This document shows, in pieces, positions 52,719-61,832 of a stretch of DNA of 64,000 nucleotides. Every line of letters starts with the position of its first letter. Positions within the stretch are counted from its first letter, which is position 1. The DNA is from Tepidanaerobacter sp. EBM-38 (GTDB taxonomy: Bacteria; Bacillota; Thermosediminibacteria; Thermosediminibacterales; Tepidanaerobacteraceae), in contig MPOT01000054.1 in the NCBI GenBank assembly GCA_001896545.1, forward strand, positions 1-64,000, given 5' to 3'. The position numbers and the translations under genes are program-made. The notes below the pieces were generated by a model that did no database searches, was not told the origin of the DNA, and worked only from the letters and a program-made list of their open reading frames with translations.

Positions 52719-53435
52719 TTAAATTATCGCATGTCTTACCCCTAAATATGCTTCTTGAACAGCTGGATTTGCCAAAAGGTCTTTGCCGGAACCTTGCAGA
52801 ACCACACGGCCCGTTTCCAAAACATATGCTTTATCGGCTATCTCTAAAGCCTTCTTAGCATTTTGCTCTGCCAATAGAATGGTAGTTTTTTGAGCTTTAA
52901 TCTCTAAAATGGTCTTAAACACCTCGGCTGTGTATATCGGAGAAAGCCCCAAGGACGGTTCATCTAAAAGCAGTATTTTAGGTCTTGACATGAGGCCTCT
53001 GGCTATAGCCGCCATCTGCTGCTCACCGCCGGAAAGTGTGCCTGCATATTGATTTGTCCGCTCCTTTAATATGGGAAAAAGACTATAAATATATTCAAGA
53101 TCTTGCTTTATACCTTCAGTGTCTTTTCTCAAAAATGCTCCCATCATCAGGTTTTCCTTGACAGTTAGATTGGCATACAATCTTCGCCTTTCCGGCACTA
53201 GTATAATGCCGGCGGCAGCTGCATCATGAGCGGTAAGAGGGTGTGGTTTGCCATTATAGATTATCGAACCGCTTTTAGGTTTAAGAACCCCTGATAAGGT
53301 CCACATAAGCGTTGATTTTCCAGCACCATTTGCACCTACTATGGTAACAATCTCACCCTTATCAACTTCAATATTAACATCTTTTAAAGCATGAATCGTG
53401 CCATAATATACATTTAAGTCCTTAACATTAAGCAT
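52719..53435 (-). CDS. livF: Branched-chain amino-acid ABC transporter ATPase LivF
   Basis: A 238-residue ATPase. Walker A is GANGAGKST, followed by the LivF-type GIILVPERRRLYANLTVKENL, signature LSGGEQQMAAIARGL, Walker B ILLLDEPSLGLSP and LLAEQNAKKALEIADKAYVLETG. It pairs with LivG as the heterodimeric motor. I chose the ATG at 53435, with GGAGGAG seven bases upstream. It overlaps the livG end by eight bases. It is the last gene of livKHMGF. Confidence 0.95.
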   Translation of the reverse strand: MLNVKDLNVYYGTIHALKDVNIEVDKGEIVTIVGANGAGKSTLMWTLSGVLKPKSGSIIYNGKPHPLTAHDAAAAGIILVPERRRLYANLTVKENLMMGAFLRKDTEGIKQDLEYIYSLFPILKERTNQYAGTLSGGEQQMAAIARGLMSRPKILLLDEPSLGLSPIYTAEVFKTILEIKAQKTTILLAEQNAKKALEIADKAYVLETGRVVLQGSGKDLLANPAVQEAYLGVRHAII

Positions 53436-54201
53436 TGGCATACTCCTCCCCCAAATAAGCCTTCAACACCCTGGAATCATTCTGGACTTCCTGTGTTGTG
53501 CCTTCCATAAGCATCTCACCGAAATTGATTACTACTATCCGAGGACAAAGTTCCATTACTACATCCATGTGATGCTCTATAAGGATGATGGTAAGATCGT
53601 ATGTCTTTTTTATCTTCTCAATTAGTTCTACTAAATCTACGCATTCGTCAGGATTCATACCGGCTGCCGGTTCATCAAGAAGTAGAAGCTTTGGATCAAG
53701 CGCCAGAGCTCTGGCAATTTCCAGTTTTCTCTGCAATCCATAGGGGAGGCTGTCAGCCCGATTTTTGATAAAATCCGTAAGACCTACAACTTCTAAGTAT
53801 TCCAGAGATTTATCGTAAAGTTTCTTTTCTATGCGAGTTACTTTAGGTGTCCTTAGTAGTGCATCGCCAAGGCCATAATCAGCTTCACGATACAGGACAG
53901 TGCGAATGTTTTCCAAAACGCTTAGTTTATTAAAAAGACGTATGTTTTGGAATGTTCTGGCTATACCTGCGTTTACTATTGATGCCGGAGATGCACCGGT
54001 AATATCCTTACCGTCAAAAACTATATTCCCCTCGGTTGGTTTATATACTCCTGTAATTAAGTTAAAAATCGTTGTCTTTCCGGCTCCGTTCGGACCGATA
54101 AGACCGATTATTTCTCCTGAATCTACGGAAAATGACACATCCTTAACTGCTATAATTCCGCCAAATGCTTTTGTCACATTTTTCAGTTCCAGTAGTGGCA
54201 T
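53428..54201 (-). CDS. livG: Branched-chain amino-acid ABC transporter ATPase LivG
   Basis: A 257-residue ATPase. Walker A is GPNGAGKTT, then the LivG segment GIARTFQNIRLFNKLSVLENI, signature LPYGLQRKLEIARALA, Walker B LLLLDEPAAGMNPDE and LIEHHMDVVMELCPRI. Motifs are those of LivG rather than LivF. It works with LivF under the LivHM permease. AAAGGAGG precedes the start. Confidence 0.95.
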   Translation of the reverse strand: MPLLELKNVTKAFGGIIAVKDVSFSVDSGEIIGLIGPNGAGKTTIFNLITGVYKPTEGNIVFDGKDITGASPASIVNAGIARTFQNIRLFNKLSVLENIRTVLYREADYGLGDALLRTPKVTRIEKKLYDKSLEYLEVVGLTDFIKNRADSLPYGLQRKLEIARALALDPKLLLLDEPAAGMNPDECVDLVELIEKIKKTYDLTIILIEHHMDVVMELCPRIVVINFGEMLMEGTTQEVQNDSRVLKAYLGEEYANA

Positions 54202-54203
54202 AT

Positions 54204-55088
54204 TTATGTCCTCCTTTTATCGGCAATTTTATTGCAATTTTTTTTCCTAAAAAGATTGCCTATCCATTCAAAGGATAACTCGTGATATCCCATGATGCCG
54301 GAGGGTCTGAATATCATAATCAAAACTAGTATCAATCCATAAGCCACTAATCGCCACATATTTGCCACCCTAAGAACTTCGGGAACAGCAATAAATAAGG
54401 CAATCGCCAGTATCGGACCGGTTATGCTGCCCATACCACCTGCAACAACCGCTGATGTCAACTGAGTTGAAAGGACGGATGTAAACATAGCTGGCTGGAT
54501 AAAGTTGAGATAATGAGCAAATAAACCTCCTGCTAAGCCCCCACACATGGCACTGTAAATAAGTGACAACATTCTGACCTTGAACAAATCAATCCCAGCC
54601 ATTTCTGCCGCTACTGCATCTTCCCTTACAGCAATAGCATTTCGGCCAAACTTTGATAATATAAAGTTTTTTGTAAGCCATACTACCACTACTGCAAAAA
54701 TAGCAGCGACCGGCAGTGTAGTATAATGCTTTATTCCCGGAAGGCCTCTTGCACCTTGTGTGATTGAAAGATTTTCTAGTATTACTCGCATGGCTTCTCC
54801 AAATCCCAGTGTTGCAATAGCAAAATAATCCCCTCTAAGTTTTGCTCGAAGTGTTGGAAAGCCCAGTATTATGCTGATTAATCCGGACATTAGCATTCCT
54901 GAAAGCAGCGCTAGCACAAAGGGCACGTGATAAAAATAAGTCAATATGGCAGAAGTATAAGCTCCTATAGCCATAAATGCAGCATGGCCCAGGGAAAATA
55001 AGCCTGTAAACCCGGTAAATACTGAAAGACCTACTGTAGCAATGATTTCTATGCATATAACCGCCATAACTCCATAAATATAATCCAT
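54204..55088 (-). CDS. livM: Branched-chain amino-acid ABC transporter permease LivM
   Basis: A 294-residue permease with about eight membrane segments. LivM markers are GLFSLGHAAFMAIGAYTSAIL, LRGDYFAIATLGFGEAMR and KFGRNAIAVREDAVAAEMAGID, and the C-terminal FRPSGIMGYHE. It forms the channel with LivH. Two bases separate it from livG. Confidence 0.94.
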   Translation of the reverse strand: MDYIYGVMAVICIEIIATVGLSVFTGFTGLFSLGHAAFMAIGAYTSAILTYFYHVPFVLALLSGMLMSGLISIILGFPTLRAKLRGDYFAIATLGFGEAMRVILENLSITQGARGLPGIKHYTTLPVAAIFAVVVVWLTKNFILSKFGRNAIAVREDAVAAEMAGIDLFKVRMLSLIYSAMCGGLAGGLFAHYLNFIQPAMFTSVLSTQLTSAVVAGGMGSITGPILAIALFIAVPEVLRVANMWRLVAYGLILVLIMIFRPSGIMGYHELSFEWIGNLFRKKNCNKIADKRRT

Positions 55089-55100
55089 TTTCCCACCCCC

Positions 55101-55973
55101 CTAGACCTTTTCCTCTAAATATTTGCCCAATAAGCCTGCAGGCTGTATAACAAGAAATATAATAACCATTGAAAAGCTGAAAACATCTCTAATAGTAGAA
55201 GAAATATAAACCGAAACAAAGGTTTCAAGTACTCCCAGGATTAAGCCACCTATAACCGCTCCCGGCAAACTTCCTAAACCGCCGATGACAGCGGCAATAT
55301 ATGCTTTGTTCGTAATCCATCCCATTGTAGGATAGACCATGTATTTTACTCCTAAAAATACTCCGGCTAAACCCGCAAAGGCTCCGGCTAGCAAAAACAC
55401 TATCCCGATAAGTTTGGTCATATTGACACCATTTAGAGAAGCTGTCGTCATGTCATACGATGCAGCTCGTATGGCTGTTCCAATCTTAGTCTTGGTTAGA
55501 AAAATATGAAGTGCATAGATGCTTATTAATGAAAAAATTAAAGCCGCTAAATCCAGAGGACTTATATCGCTGCCAAAGAATTTTATTGTTGACTGTTTAA
55601 ATATTTCTGGAAAGGAATAAAAATGCGAACCTACGGTCACATAAACCATGTTCTCTAAAAATATGGAAACACCCATTGCTGTTATCATTAAATAAAGAGA
55701 TGGAGATCTCCGATTAATCAGTGGGTTATAAGCCAACCTAAGATTTAATAGTGATAATAGGGCAGCTCCCAGCACAGCACCAATTAATGACAGAGGAAAG
55801 CTCAGGTTAAATGATGAAATCAGAAAATAACCGATATATGCTCCTAACATTATAATAGTGCCATGAGCAAAATTACTGAAATTTAAGATTGAAAATACAA
55901 GTGAATAGCCTACTGCCATCAGAGCATATATACCACCTATTGAAAAACCTGTTATCAATGTCTGCAGAAACAT
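55101..55973 (-). CDS. livH: Branched-chain amino-acid ABC transporter permease LivH
   Basis: A 290-residue permease with about eight membrane segments. LivH markers are GFSIGGIYALMAVGYSLVFSILNFSNFAHG at the N-terminus, TKIGTAIRAASYDMTTASLNGVNMTKL and GGLGSLPGAVIGGLILGVLET. AGGAG precedes the start. It is separated from livK by 241 bp that contain a hairpin. Confidence 0.95.
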   Translation of the reverse strand: MFLQTLITGFSIGGIYALMAVGYSLVFSILNFSNFAHGTIIMLGAYIGYFLISSFNLSFPLSLIGAVLGAALLSLLNLRLAYNPLINRRSPSLYLMITAMGVSIFLENMVYVTVGSHFYSFPEIFKQSTIKFFGSDISPLDLAALIFSLISIYALHIFLTKTKIGTAIRAASYDMTTASLNGVNMTKLIGIVFLLAGAFAGLAGVFLGVKYMVYPTMGWITNKAYIAAVIGGLGSLPGAVIGGLILGVLETFVSVYISSTIRDVFSFSMVIIFLVIQPAGLLGKYLEEKV

Positions 55974-56044
55974 TATTTCAACTCCTATCTTATAAAAGCT
56001 GCGCTAGCTAAGACCCATTATATAATGGGATACAATTATTGGCC

Positions 56045-56064
56045 GGCGGACATTCCAGTCCGCC
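56045..56064 (-). other. Stem-loop between livK and livH
   Basis: GGCGGAC and GTCCGCC form a perfect GC-rich stem with a six-base loop, about 150 bp past the livK stop. There is no U-run. It is another hairpin between a binding-protein gene and its permease genes. Confidence 0.55.
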
Positions 56065-56214
56065 AGTCAGTTATAAGCTTTACTTATTTTTGTGATTTTG
56101 CTATAGAAACCTCATTTTTCTAAATTTATAGTCAACATAAATATAGCATGCTCTTTCATGATCAGGAACGATATGTGAGTATTTTTAAGTCAAAATTGAC
56201 TTTTTACAGTAGAA

Positions 56215-57423
56215 TCATTTTGTTACATATGTTTCTACATAGACGAAATCACCGTCTTTAATCTGTTGAATTACAGCAGGTTTGTTAAGTGGGTTATGTG
56301 TTTCCGGATCTATGGTAAGTAATCCGGTAAGTACTTTAAGGTCTTTGGTATTTTCCATTGCTTCAGCCAAAGCTGTACCATCAGTAGATCCTGCTCTTTC
56401 AATAGCATCGATGAGCATGTAAAGAGCATCAATCGCCATAACGGGGTTCGGCATAACAGGTTCAGCATTGTACTTTTCCTTGTATTCCTTAACAAAATCC
56501 TGTATTTCGGGGTCTTCAAGTGATGCCAGATTTACAAAATATGCACCTTCAACAGCAGAGCCACCTAAAGATATAATGTCAGGGCTGCCCCAGTTATCTC
56601 CACCCATCAACGATGATGTTATGCCTAAATCCCTAGCCTGTTTGGCTGCTAGAGCTGCTTCTTTTTGGGCTGTTGGAATAAATAACACATCAGGATTCTG
56701 TTGTTTTATTTTACCTAACATGGCACGATAATCTAGTTCTCCGGTTCTAAAGGCTTCTTTGGCAACAAGCTTGCCTCCCTTTTCAGCAAAAGCCTCTTCG
56801 AAGTATTTAGACAGCCATGCTGAATAGTCTGAACCGACATCATATAGTATGGCAGCGGTTTTTGCATTTAATTTGTCATAGGCAAATTGGGCTGCTACGG
56901 TGCCCTGGAAAGGATCAATGAAACATGTCCTAAAGGCGTACTTTTTAACTGTACCATCTTCGTTCACTGTAACCAGAGGATTTGTAGGCGTTGTTCCAAT
57001 AAATGGAACTTTTTTGTCTTCGGTAACTGACGATATGGCATTGGCAACACCGCTTTGAGCAGGCCCGATTATGGCGACAACCTTGTCCTGTTCAATGAGC
57101 CTTTTAGCAACGTTTACCGCTTCTATTGAATCGGCACGATTGTCGTAGGCAATCAATTTCAGCGGTCTTCCGTCAACACCGCCGGCAGCATTAATCTTCT
57201 CTATTTCCATTTCTAAAGCATTCTTTTCAGACTGCCCCCACATAGAAGCATCACCGGTCAAAGCCACTTCGTGACCGATCTTTATAGGTTCTTGTTCACT
57301 AGGCTGACTTTCATCGGTTTTACCCGCATCGCCTTGCTGTTGTCCCCCGCAAGCTGTCAGAAATATACTCAGTGTAAATACAACTAGTAGCAACAGACTA
57401 ATATGGGAAATCTTCTTTTTCAT
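56215..57423 (-). CDS. livK: Branched-chain amino-acid-binding lipoprotein LivK
   Basis: A 402-residue type-I periplasmic-binding-fold lipoprotein. The lipobox is FLTACGG (about residue 25). The mature protein has GHEVALTGDASMWGQSEKNALEMEIEKINAAGGV, the ligand-site IIGPAQSGVANAISSV, and GTTPTNPLVTVN. It feeds leucine, isoleucine, valine or a related ligand to LivHMGF. AGGAGG lies upstream. The ligand is inferred from the family and operon. Confidence 0.92.
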   Translation of the reverse strand: MKKKISHISLLLLVVFTLSIFLTACGGQQQGDAGKTDESQPSEQEPIKIGHEVALTGDASMWGQSEKNALEMEIEKINAAGGVDGRPLKLIAYDNRADSIEAVNVAKRLIEQDKVVAIIGPAQSGVANAISSVTEDKKVPFIGTTPTNPLVTVNEDGTVKKYAFRTCFIDPFQGTVAAQFAYDKLNAKTAAILYDVGSDYSAWLSKYFEEAFAEKGGKLVAKEAFRTGELDYRAMLGKIKQQNPDVLFIPTAQKEAALAAKQARDLGITSSLMGGDNWGSPDIISLGGSAVEGAYFVNLASLEDPEIQDFVKEYKEKYNAEPVMPNPVMAIDALYMLIDAIERAGSTDGTALAEAMENTKDLKVLTGLLTIDPETHNPLNKPAVIQQIKDGDFVYVETYVTK

Positions 57424-57452
57424 GCTTTTTTAACCTCCTGTTTTTTTGATGG

Positions 57453-57483
57453 TACTCTCCCACTGTTTTAAAGAGTGGGAGTA
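57453..57483 (-). other. Hairpin just upstream of livK
   Basis: CTCCCACT and AGTGGGAG form a perfect 8-bp stem, extended by TAC/GTA, with a nine-base loop, 30 bp before the livK start. The minus strand continues CCAUCAAAAAAAC, so it is not a terminator. It may be a 5'-end stabiliser or a ddh-livK processing site. No T-box or leucine-type attenuator signature is seen. Confidence 0.5.
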
Positions 57484-57578
57484 TACTAATATATTCGCCA
57501 TAATTTAATTTTTACCTTTATTGCCTCTAGACTTTGTTTATTTCTTCTCATCCCCCCTTTAAGCCGCTAATGCCATCT

Positions 57579-58484
57579 TCACAACAGCTTGAGAATAATT
57601 TCCTCTTTTTTACCATATAGGTAATCTATGGGAGGAATCTCCGCTAAGGTATAAGCTCCCGGCTTTTGCTTAAGGCTGGCCCGAGCCGCAGATACCATAA
57701 CTTGAGCCGTAGCCGCCGGGTTAGTAACTTGCATAATAAACTCCATGCGCTGATTATGTGTTCTCCCTGATACCCCTTTGCGTTCAATATGGACTCCATG
57801 CCCCATATCTATAAGATTTTCTATATCATCAACATTATAAACAATAGTCGTATCGCGCTTAAAATAAGAATCATTCTTAATAGCTTCTTCAATTTTTTTA
57901 AAATCATATCCTGGCTTTATCTTTACATAAACCAGACGTTTATGAATACCGTTTCCTTCCGGTATTGTCAGTGAAACCGCATCAGCTACACCCTCAACTG
58001 CTTTAGCGGCTACCGTATGACCCATGCTCATCCCAGGCCCGTAGTTAGTGTATGTCATACCCTTTGGAGCTATAGTCTGCATTATCGTTCTCACTACAGA
58101 ATTGGTTCCCGGATCCCATCCGGCGGACAATATCGCCACCGCATCATGAGCTTTTGCTACTGAGGTTAATTCCTCCCTAAGCTTAATAATGGAATCACCA
58201 TGTATGTCAAAAGCATCAATAGTATTTATTCCCATTTCGAGATAATGTGGAGCTATCTGAGGTACACATCGACTATCTACCGCAAGAATTGCAATATCAA
58301 CCCTACCCAATTCTTCCACACTGGATGTTACTGGAAAATCATGGAATTTGCCTTTCATGCTTTCTACTTTTTTTGGAACTTCTACTATGCCTGCAACCTC
58401 CATATCAGGACTTTCAATAACAGCTTCCATAACTTCTTTACCTACATTTCCAAAGCCAATTATTGCAACTTTTACTCTCTGCAT
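57579..58484 (-). CDS. ddh: meso-Diaminopimelate dehydrogenase
   Basis: A 301-residue NADPH-dependent dehydrogenase. The N-terminal nucleotide motif is KVAIIGFGNVGKEVM. Substrate-side segments are NTIDAFDIHGDSI, LSAGWDPGTNSVVRT and NYGPGMSMGHTVAAKAV, which match Ddh. The enzyme makes meso-diaminopimelate from tetrahydrodipicolinate in one step, or runs in reverse. It is about 20 residues shorter than the Corynebacterium enzyme. It lies upstream of the liv operon. Its link to lysine metabolism parallels the lysine riboswitch, asd and dapG elsewhere in the window. Confidence 0.92.
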   Translation of the reverse strand: MQRVKVAIIGFGNVGKEVMEAVIESPDMEVAGIVEVPKKVESMKGKFHDFPVTSSVEELGRVDIAILAVDSRCVPQIAPHYLEMGINTIDAFDIHGDSIIKLREELTSVAKAHDAVAILSAGWDPGTNSVVRTIMQTIAPKGMTYTNYGPGMSMGHTVAAKAVEGVADAVSLTIPEGNGIHKRLVYVKIKPGYDFKKIEEAIKNDSYFKRDTTIVYNVDDIENLIDMGHGVHIERKGVSGRTHNQRMEFIMQVTNPAATAQVMVSAARASLKQKPGAYTLAEIPPIDYLYGKKEEIILKLL

Positions 58485-58815
58485 AAATAAAATTATCCTC
58501 CTCTCCTACTGCAAATAATTAGTTTTCTGTATATTATAATCATGCAAAAATAGTGCCAATATAGTTATAAGTGATAATCATAAGAGCAATCCATTAATCA
58601 AGCCTTACATCTGCAAGATTTGATGGAATAAACTTTTCAAAGTTTGGGAAAATTTTTATGATCTAAATACATTGAATTAGTTCGCAAAATCGAACTCATT
58701 TTATATAAGAATTCATATAAAGCCTATTTATACTGGATTATAAGCTAGTTCGATATAGCAAACCCGTTATTCCGGAATACCGGACTTATTTAAGTTTTGT
58801 AATAACTGACTTTGT
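58485..58815. promoter_or_regulatory. ddh upstream region with AGTTCG inverted repeat
   Basis: A 331-bp gap without a gene. It holds AGTTCG-N6-CGAACT (58679-58696, exact inverted repeat), a third AGTTCG at 58747-58752, an AT-rich palindrome around 58699-58722 and TATTCCGGAATA near 58768. This is dense symmetry for one promoter region and suggests one or more operators controlling ddh. No clear terminator for the upstream amidohydrolase was found. Confidence 0.4.
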
Positions 58816-59538
58816 CTATAATATAGAAACCGAAAGCAATGTTTCCTCACTTTCACCGGCCGATGCTACCACTGCCCCTTCAGGATCGGCAATAAGACTG
58901 TTGCCTAAGCTTATCATCCCCAAATGTGAGCCGATGAAATTTGTGAGCATTACATAAACACCATTTTCTACTGCTCGTGTTATGGGAATGGCACGATTTT
59001 TTTCCAGTTTCCATCTAGCTTCTTTAGGATTATAAAAATGTGCTGAAAGTATATAAATAAATTTTGCTCCACCGTTAACTAATTCTGCAGCAAGGCTAGG
59101 GTAGTTTTGATCCCGACATATCATGACACCAATTTTTTTGCCATTGTAATCAAATATCAGCGGATCTTTTTTACCCGGCTCGAAATACTCCAATTCTGCA
59201 TTTGTTGGATACTTTTTATCATATGTATAAATGTTTCCACTGGGCAAAAATACCGAGGTACTGTTATAAAGCTTATTGCTTTTTTTATAAGGATGGCCGA
59301 TAACGGCTGCAGTATTAAAGGCTTCACAAGTTTTCCTGATCTCCAAAAGAGCACTGCTTACCATATCATTCATACTCTCATCTTTTAAAAGTTCTACTGT
59401 ATATCCAGTAAGTGCCATTTCTGGAAATCCGACAATATCAATATTTTGTCCTGCAGCTTGTTCAATAAATCCCATAATCTTTTTCATGTTCATATCAAGT
59501 TTTTCTGAAACGGTCATCTGACAAACTCCGAGTTTCAT
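58816..59538 (-). CDS. Nitrilase-superfamily carbon-nitrogen hydrolase
   Basis: A 240-residue member of the nitrilase fold. The Glu-Lys-Cys triad can be placed: Glu in VGFPEMALTGY, Lys in YDKKYPTNAELEYFEPG and Cys in VMICRDQNYPSLA. The N-terminal KLGVCQMTVSEKLDMNMKKI is typical. These enzymes hydrolyse amides, nitriles or carbamoyl groups. The subgroup (omega-amidase, N-carbamoyl or aliphatic amidase) cannot be told by eye. The start is one of two adjacent ATGs after GAGGTG. It stands alone, divergent from the agr-like locus. Confidence 0.85.
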   Translation of the reverse strand: MKLGVCQMTVSEKLDMNMKKIMGFIEQAAGQNIDIVGFPEMALTGYTVELLKDESMNDMVSSALLEIRKTCEAFNTAAVIGHPYKKSNKLYNSTSVFLPSGNIYTYDKKYPTNAELEYFEPGKKDPLIFDYNGKKIGVMICRDQNYPSLAAELVNGGAKFIYILSAHFYNPKEARWKLEKNRAIPITRAVENGVYVMLTNFIGSHLGMISLGNSLIADPEGAVVASAGESEETLLSVSIL

Positions 59539-59639
59539 CATATACACCTCTTTGTCAAAAATTACATTCATAATTATTATAGCTTATATTTTTCATTCAC
59601 TCAAAAGTTCCTATGAAAGTGCAGCCGCTCATACCTAAA

Positions 59640-59691
59640 ATTCTGCCAGTTGTACCCTTGAAAACGTCAGTTGTACCTTGTAGGCAGGAAA
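59640..59691 (+). promoter_or_regulatory. LytTR-type direct-repeat element upstream of the agr-like operon
   Basis: CAGTTGTACC occurs at 59647-59656 and again at 59668-59677, a 21-bp register (two helical turns), preceded by ATTCTGC and followed by GGCAGGAAA. AgrA and other LytTR regulators bind paired repeats with this spacing. The same element occurs upstream of agrD. The promoter boxes downstream are not clear. Confidence 0.7.
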
Positions 59692-59896
59692 AATAAAAAT
59701 ATTGCAGAAAACATCTACGACAAATAAATAATTTGAGCCAGAAAGAGGAAAAACGCAGTCAGTTTAGAATATTTTTATAAGTGATGTTTATCTACTTATA
59801 AAATATTTCTATGACTAGGGAATCTCCTCATCTGGTATTACTTGAACAAGCAAGTACCGGGAAGGGATGCCCTCTGAAAAGAAGGGAGTAATTTAA
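59692..59896 (+). other. Leader of the agr-like operon
   Basis: About 200 bp between the repeat element and the first gene. It includes an imperfect hairpin near 59838-59860 (GGTA..CTTG with CAAGTACC) and a good ribosome site GGGAG eight bases before the ATG at 59897. Confidence 0.35.
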
Positions 59897-60370
59897 ATGT
59901 TTCCCATACCCTGGTATGTAGTAATTTTTGAATCTATGCCCGAAGCCTTATTGTTACAAATCTTAACCCTAAAACTCATGAATGAAAAAAAGGTTTCTTC
60001 CTACAAACTTATTAAAGTATCGGTATTGTATGGTGTAGCTGCATTTTTTATTAGAAATATTGCCTTCAATTTAAGACAGTATTTTTTATTCAGTTTGCAC
60101 ACAATTTTGTTAATCTTGGTCTTGGCCCTGTTGTTCGATTTAATACATAAAATCGAACTTAATCGCTGTTTTATGCCGCTTTTCATCATTTCTTTGCTAT
60201 ACGGGCTTATTCAGTTTACTTTTATTCTAATTGTATTTAAGTTGTTCAATTTAAAAGTGTATAACCTTCAAGAAAATCCTTGGATTAATATTGCTTTATT
60301 TTTCCCTATAGCAGCGATTACTTACTCAGCAGTACATATCTACACCAAATACGCAGGTGAGACAAGGTGA
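59897..60370 (+). CDS. Membrane protein, probable detached sensor part of an AgrC-like receptor
   Basis: A 157-residue hydrophobic protein with about four to five membrane segments (near 8-24, 42-60, 63-82, 90-115 and 130-150). I find no enzymatic motif. AgrC receptors usually have about six N-terminal membrane helices fused to a GHKL kinase. Here those helices seem to be split, most of them in this protein and two in the next. The two genes overlap by four bases (GTGA), so they should be made in equal amounts. A role in sensing the peptide signal is inferred. Confidence 0.6.
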   Translation: MFPIPWYVVIFESMPEALLLQILTLKLMNEKKVSSYKLIKVSVLYGVAAFFIRNIAFNLRQYFLFSLHTILLILVLALLFDLIHKIELNRCFMPLFIISLLYGLIQFTFILIVFKLFNLKVYNLQENPWINIALFFPIAAITYSAVHIYTKYAGETR

Positions 60371-61269
60371 ATAGCAAAAATCTTGTAATAATTTTCACTT
60401 TAACCTTTCAGTTGATGGTAATTTTGATGCTAAACCAGGTTATATTTGTAACAAATGCCCAGCTATACTATAAAAGTCTGCCTTTTATAGTAGCTTCTTT
60501 TATAATAATGATCTTGAGCCTTTATTTCGCATTGAAATATATTGAGTATTATTCAAAAAAAGAGGTGGAATACGAATCCGTAAATTCATATTTGAAAGAA
60601 ATTGAAGAATTGCTTAATACATTAAGAAGCGAAAGACATCAACATTCCCAGCACATTCAAACAATACAGGCCATGATATACACAGAAGAATATGAGGAAC
60701 TTAAACAATATGTCAACGGTATAGCCGGAAATTATCGAAGCACCAGCGAATTACTGCGCCTAGGAGACTTGGGGTTAACCGCTGTTTTAAATATCAAAAT
60801 GGAAACCGCAAAAAGAAATGATATAAATTTTTATGTAAAATCAAATGGAAACAAAATACGTAACCTCAAGATGAGTTCTTGGGAACTAAGTACGGTTATA
60901 GGTAATGTATTGGACAATGCCATAGAAGCCGTTATGGAAAAAACCGGTGACCGAACTATAAATCTCGAGCTGCAGGAAGATGAAAAAAATTACATCTTTA
61001 AGATTTCAAATAACGGCGTGACGATTAAAGAATCTGACATGTATAAAATTTATGATGCCGGTTTTAGTACAAAACATAAAGATGCAAGAGGTTTTGGCCT
61101 TTATGTAGTAAAAAAGATAATAGATAAATACTGCGGTAAAATCTCATTGTCAACATATGATAATTTAACAACCTTTACCATATATCTTCCAAAAAAAGGT
61201 GGTAAATTAGATGCTTCGGAATTGTTCTCAAAAGTTGTCACAGATGATAATTTCAGAGCTAGGATATGA
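60367..61269 (+). CDS. agrC: AgrC-like GHKL sensor histidine kinase
   Basis: A 300-residue kinase starting with GTG. Two membrane segments (about 7-29 and 37-58) precede a short coiled coil and the phosphoacceptor region RSERHQHSQHIQTIQ, with His91 aligning to the RHDxxNHL box of the AgrC/CitS group. The GHKL ATPase has the N-box TVIGNVLDNAIEAV, G1 KISNNG and G2 GFGLYVVKKIIDKY. It should autophosphorylate on peptide binding and pass phosphate to the LytTR regulator. Its end overlaps agrB by 59 bases. Confidence 0.85.
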   Translation: MNSKNLVIIFTLTFQLMVILMLNQVIFVTNAQLYYKSLPFIVASFIIMILSLYFALKYIEYYSKKEVEYESVNSYLKEIEELLNTLRSERHQHSQHIQTIQAMIYTEEYEELKQYVNGIAGNYRSTSELLRLGDLGLTAVLNIKMETAKRNDINFYVKSNGNKIRNLKMSSWELSTVIGNVLDNAIEAVMEKTGDRTINLELQEDEKNYIFKISNNGVTIKESDMYKIYDAGFSTKHKDARGFGLYVVKKIIDKYCGKISLSTYDNLTTFTIYLPKKGGKLDASELFSKVVTDDNFRARI

Positions 61270-61807
61270 AAAATATGATAGGGAAATATTAGAATATGGG
61301 TTTGAAATATTGCTCGGTATGACATTTAAGTTTTTTTCAATCCTCGTTGTTTCTTTAATTTTACATACCCTCCCGGAAACAATGTTAAGTCTTCTTGCCT
61401 TTGCCTTGATTAGAAATTTTGCCGGAGGTGCTCATCTTAAGACCTATGCCTCATGCTATGCAACAGGTGTTTGTATGTTTGCTTTAAATGGTTTGATAAT
61501 TAAGTATTTACCTTTTTATATGAATCACCTTATCATTGTAAGTGATATTTTTTTCATCATAAGTCTTTTCATCACTTTAAAATGGGTGCCTGCCGGAACA
61601 GAAAAAAAGGTCGTTTCGGATTTATTTACCAGGCGAAAACTTAAAGGAATTACTATAATAACATTAGGTGTGTTATTTATTCTTACTCATATATTTTACT
61701 TTATCGGCAATTACAATCTGTTAAAGGCCGTTTTTTGTGGAGTATTAGAAGGAATGTTCCTCGTTACTCCGTTGGGGTATAAAATGCTAAGGGTTTCATA
61801 TCACTGA
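61211..61807 (+). CDS. agrB: AgrB-type peptide-processing membrane protease
   Basis: A 198-residue membrane protein. The catalytic region RNFAGGAHLKTYASCYATG carries His75 and Cys82, the same seven-residue spacing as His77/Cys84 of Staphylococcus aureus AgrB. Several membrane segments follow. AgrB cleaves the C-terminal tail of AgrD and closes the (thio)lactone ring. The ATG has AAGGTGG eight bases upstream and lies inside the end of the kinase gene, so translation is coupled. The cognate agrD is not next to it but beyond the regulator gene. Confidence 0.9.
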   Translation: MLRNCSQKLSQMIISELGYEKYDREILEYGFEILLGMTFKFFSILVVSLILHTLPETMLSLLAFALIRNFAGGAHLKTYASCYATGVCMFALNGLIIKYLPFYMNHLIIVSDIFFIISLFITLKWVPAGTEKKVVSDLFTRRKLKGITIITLGVLFILTHIFYFIGNYNLLKAVFCGVLEGMFLVTPLGYKMLRVSYH

Positions 61808-61832
61808 GTTTTAGAAAGGTAAGGGTTGATGC

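Noticed and set aside
57424..57578. T-box or attenuator upstream of livK
   Set aside because: A hairpin is present but there is no AGGGTGGNACCGCG-type T-box sequence and no terminator U-run.
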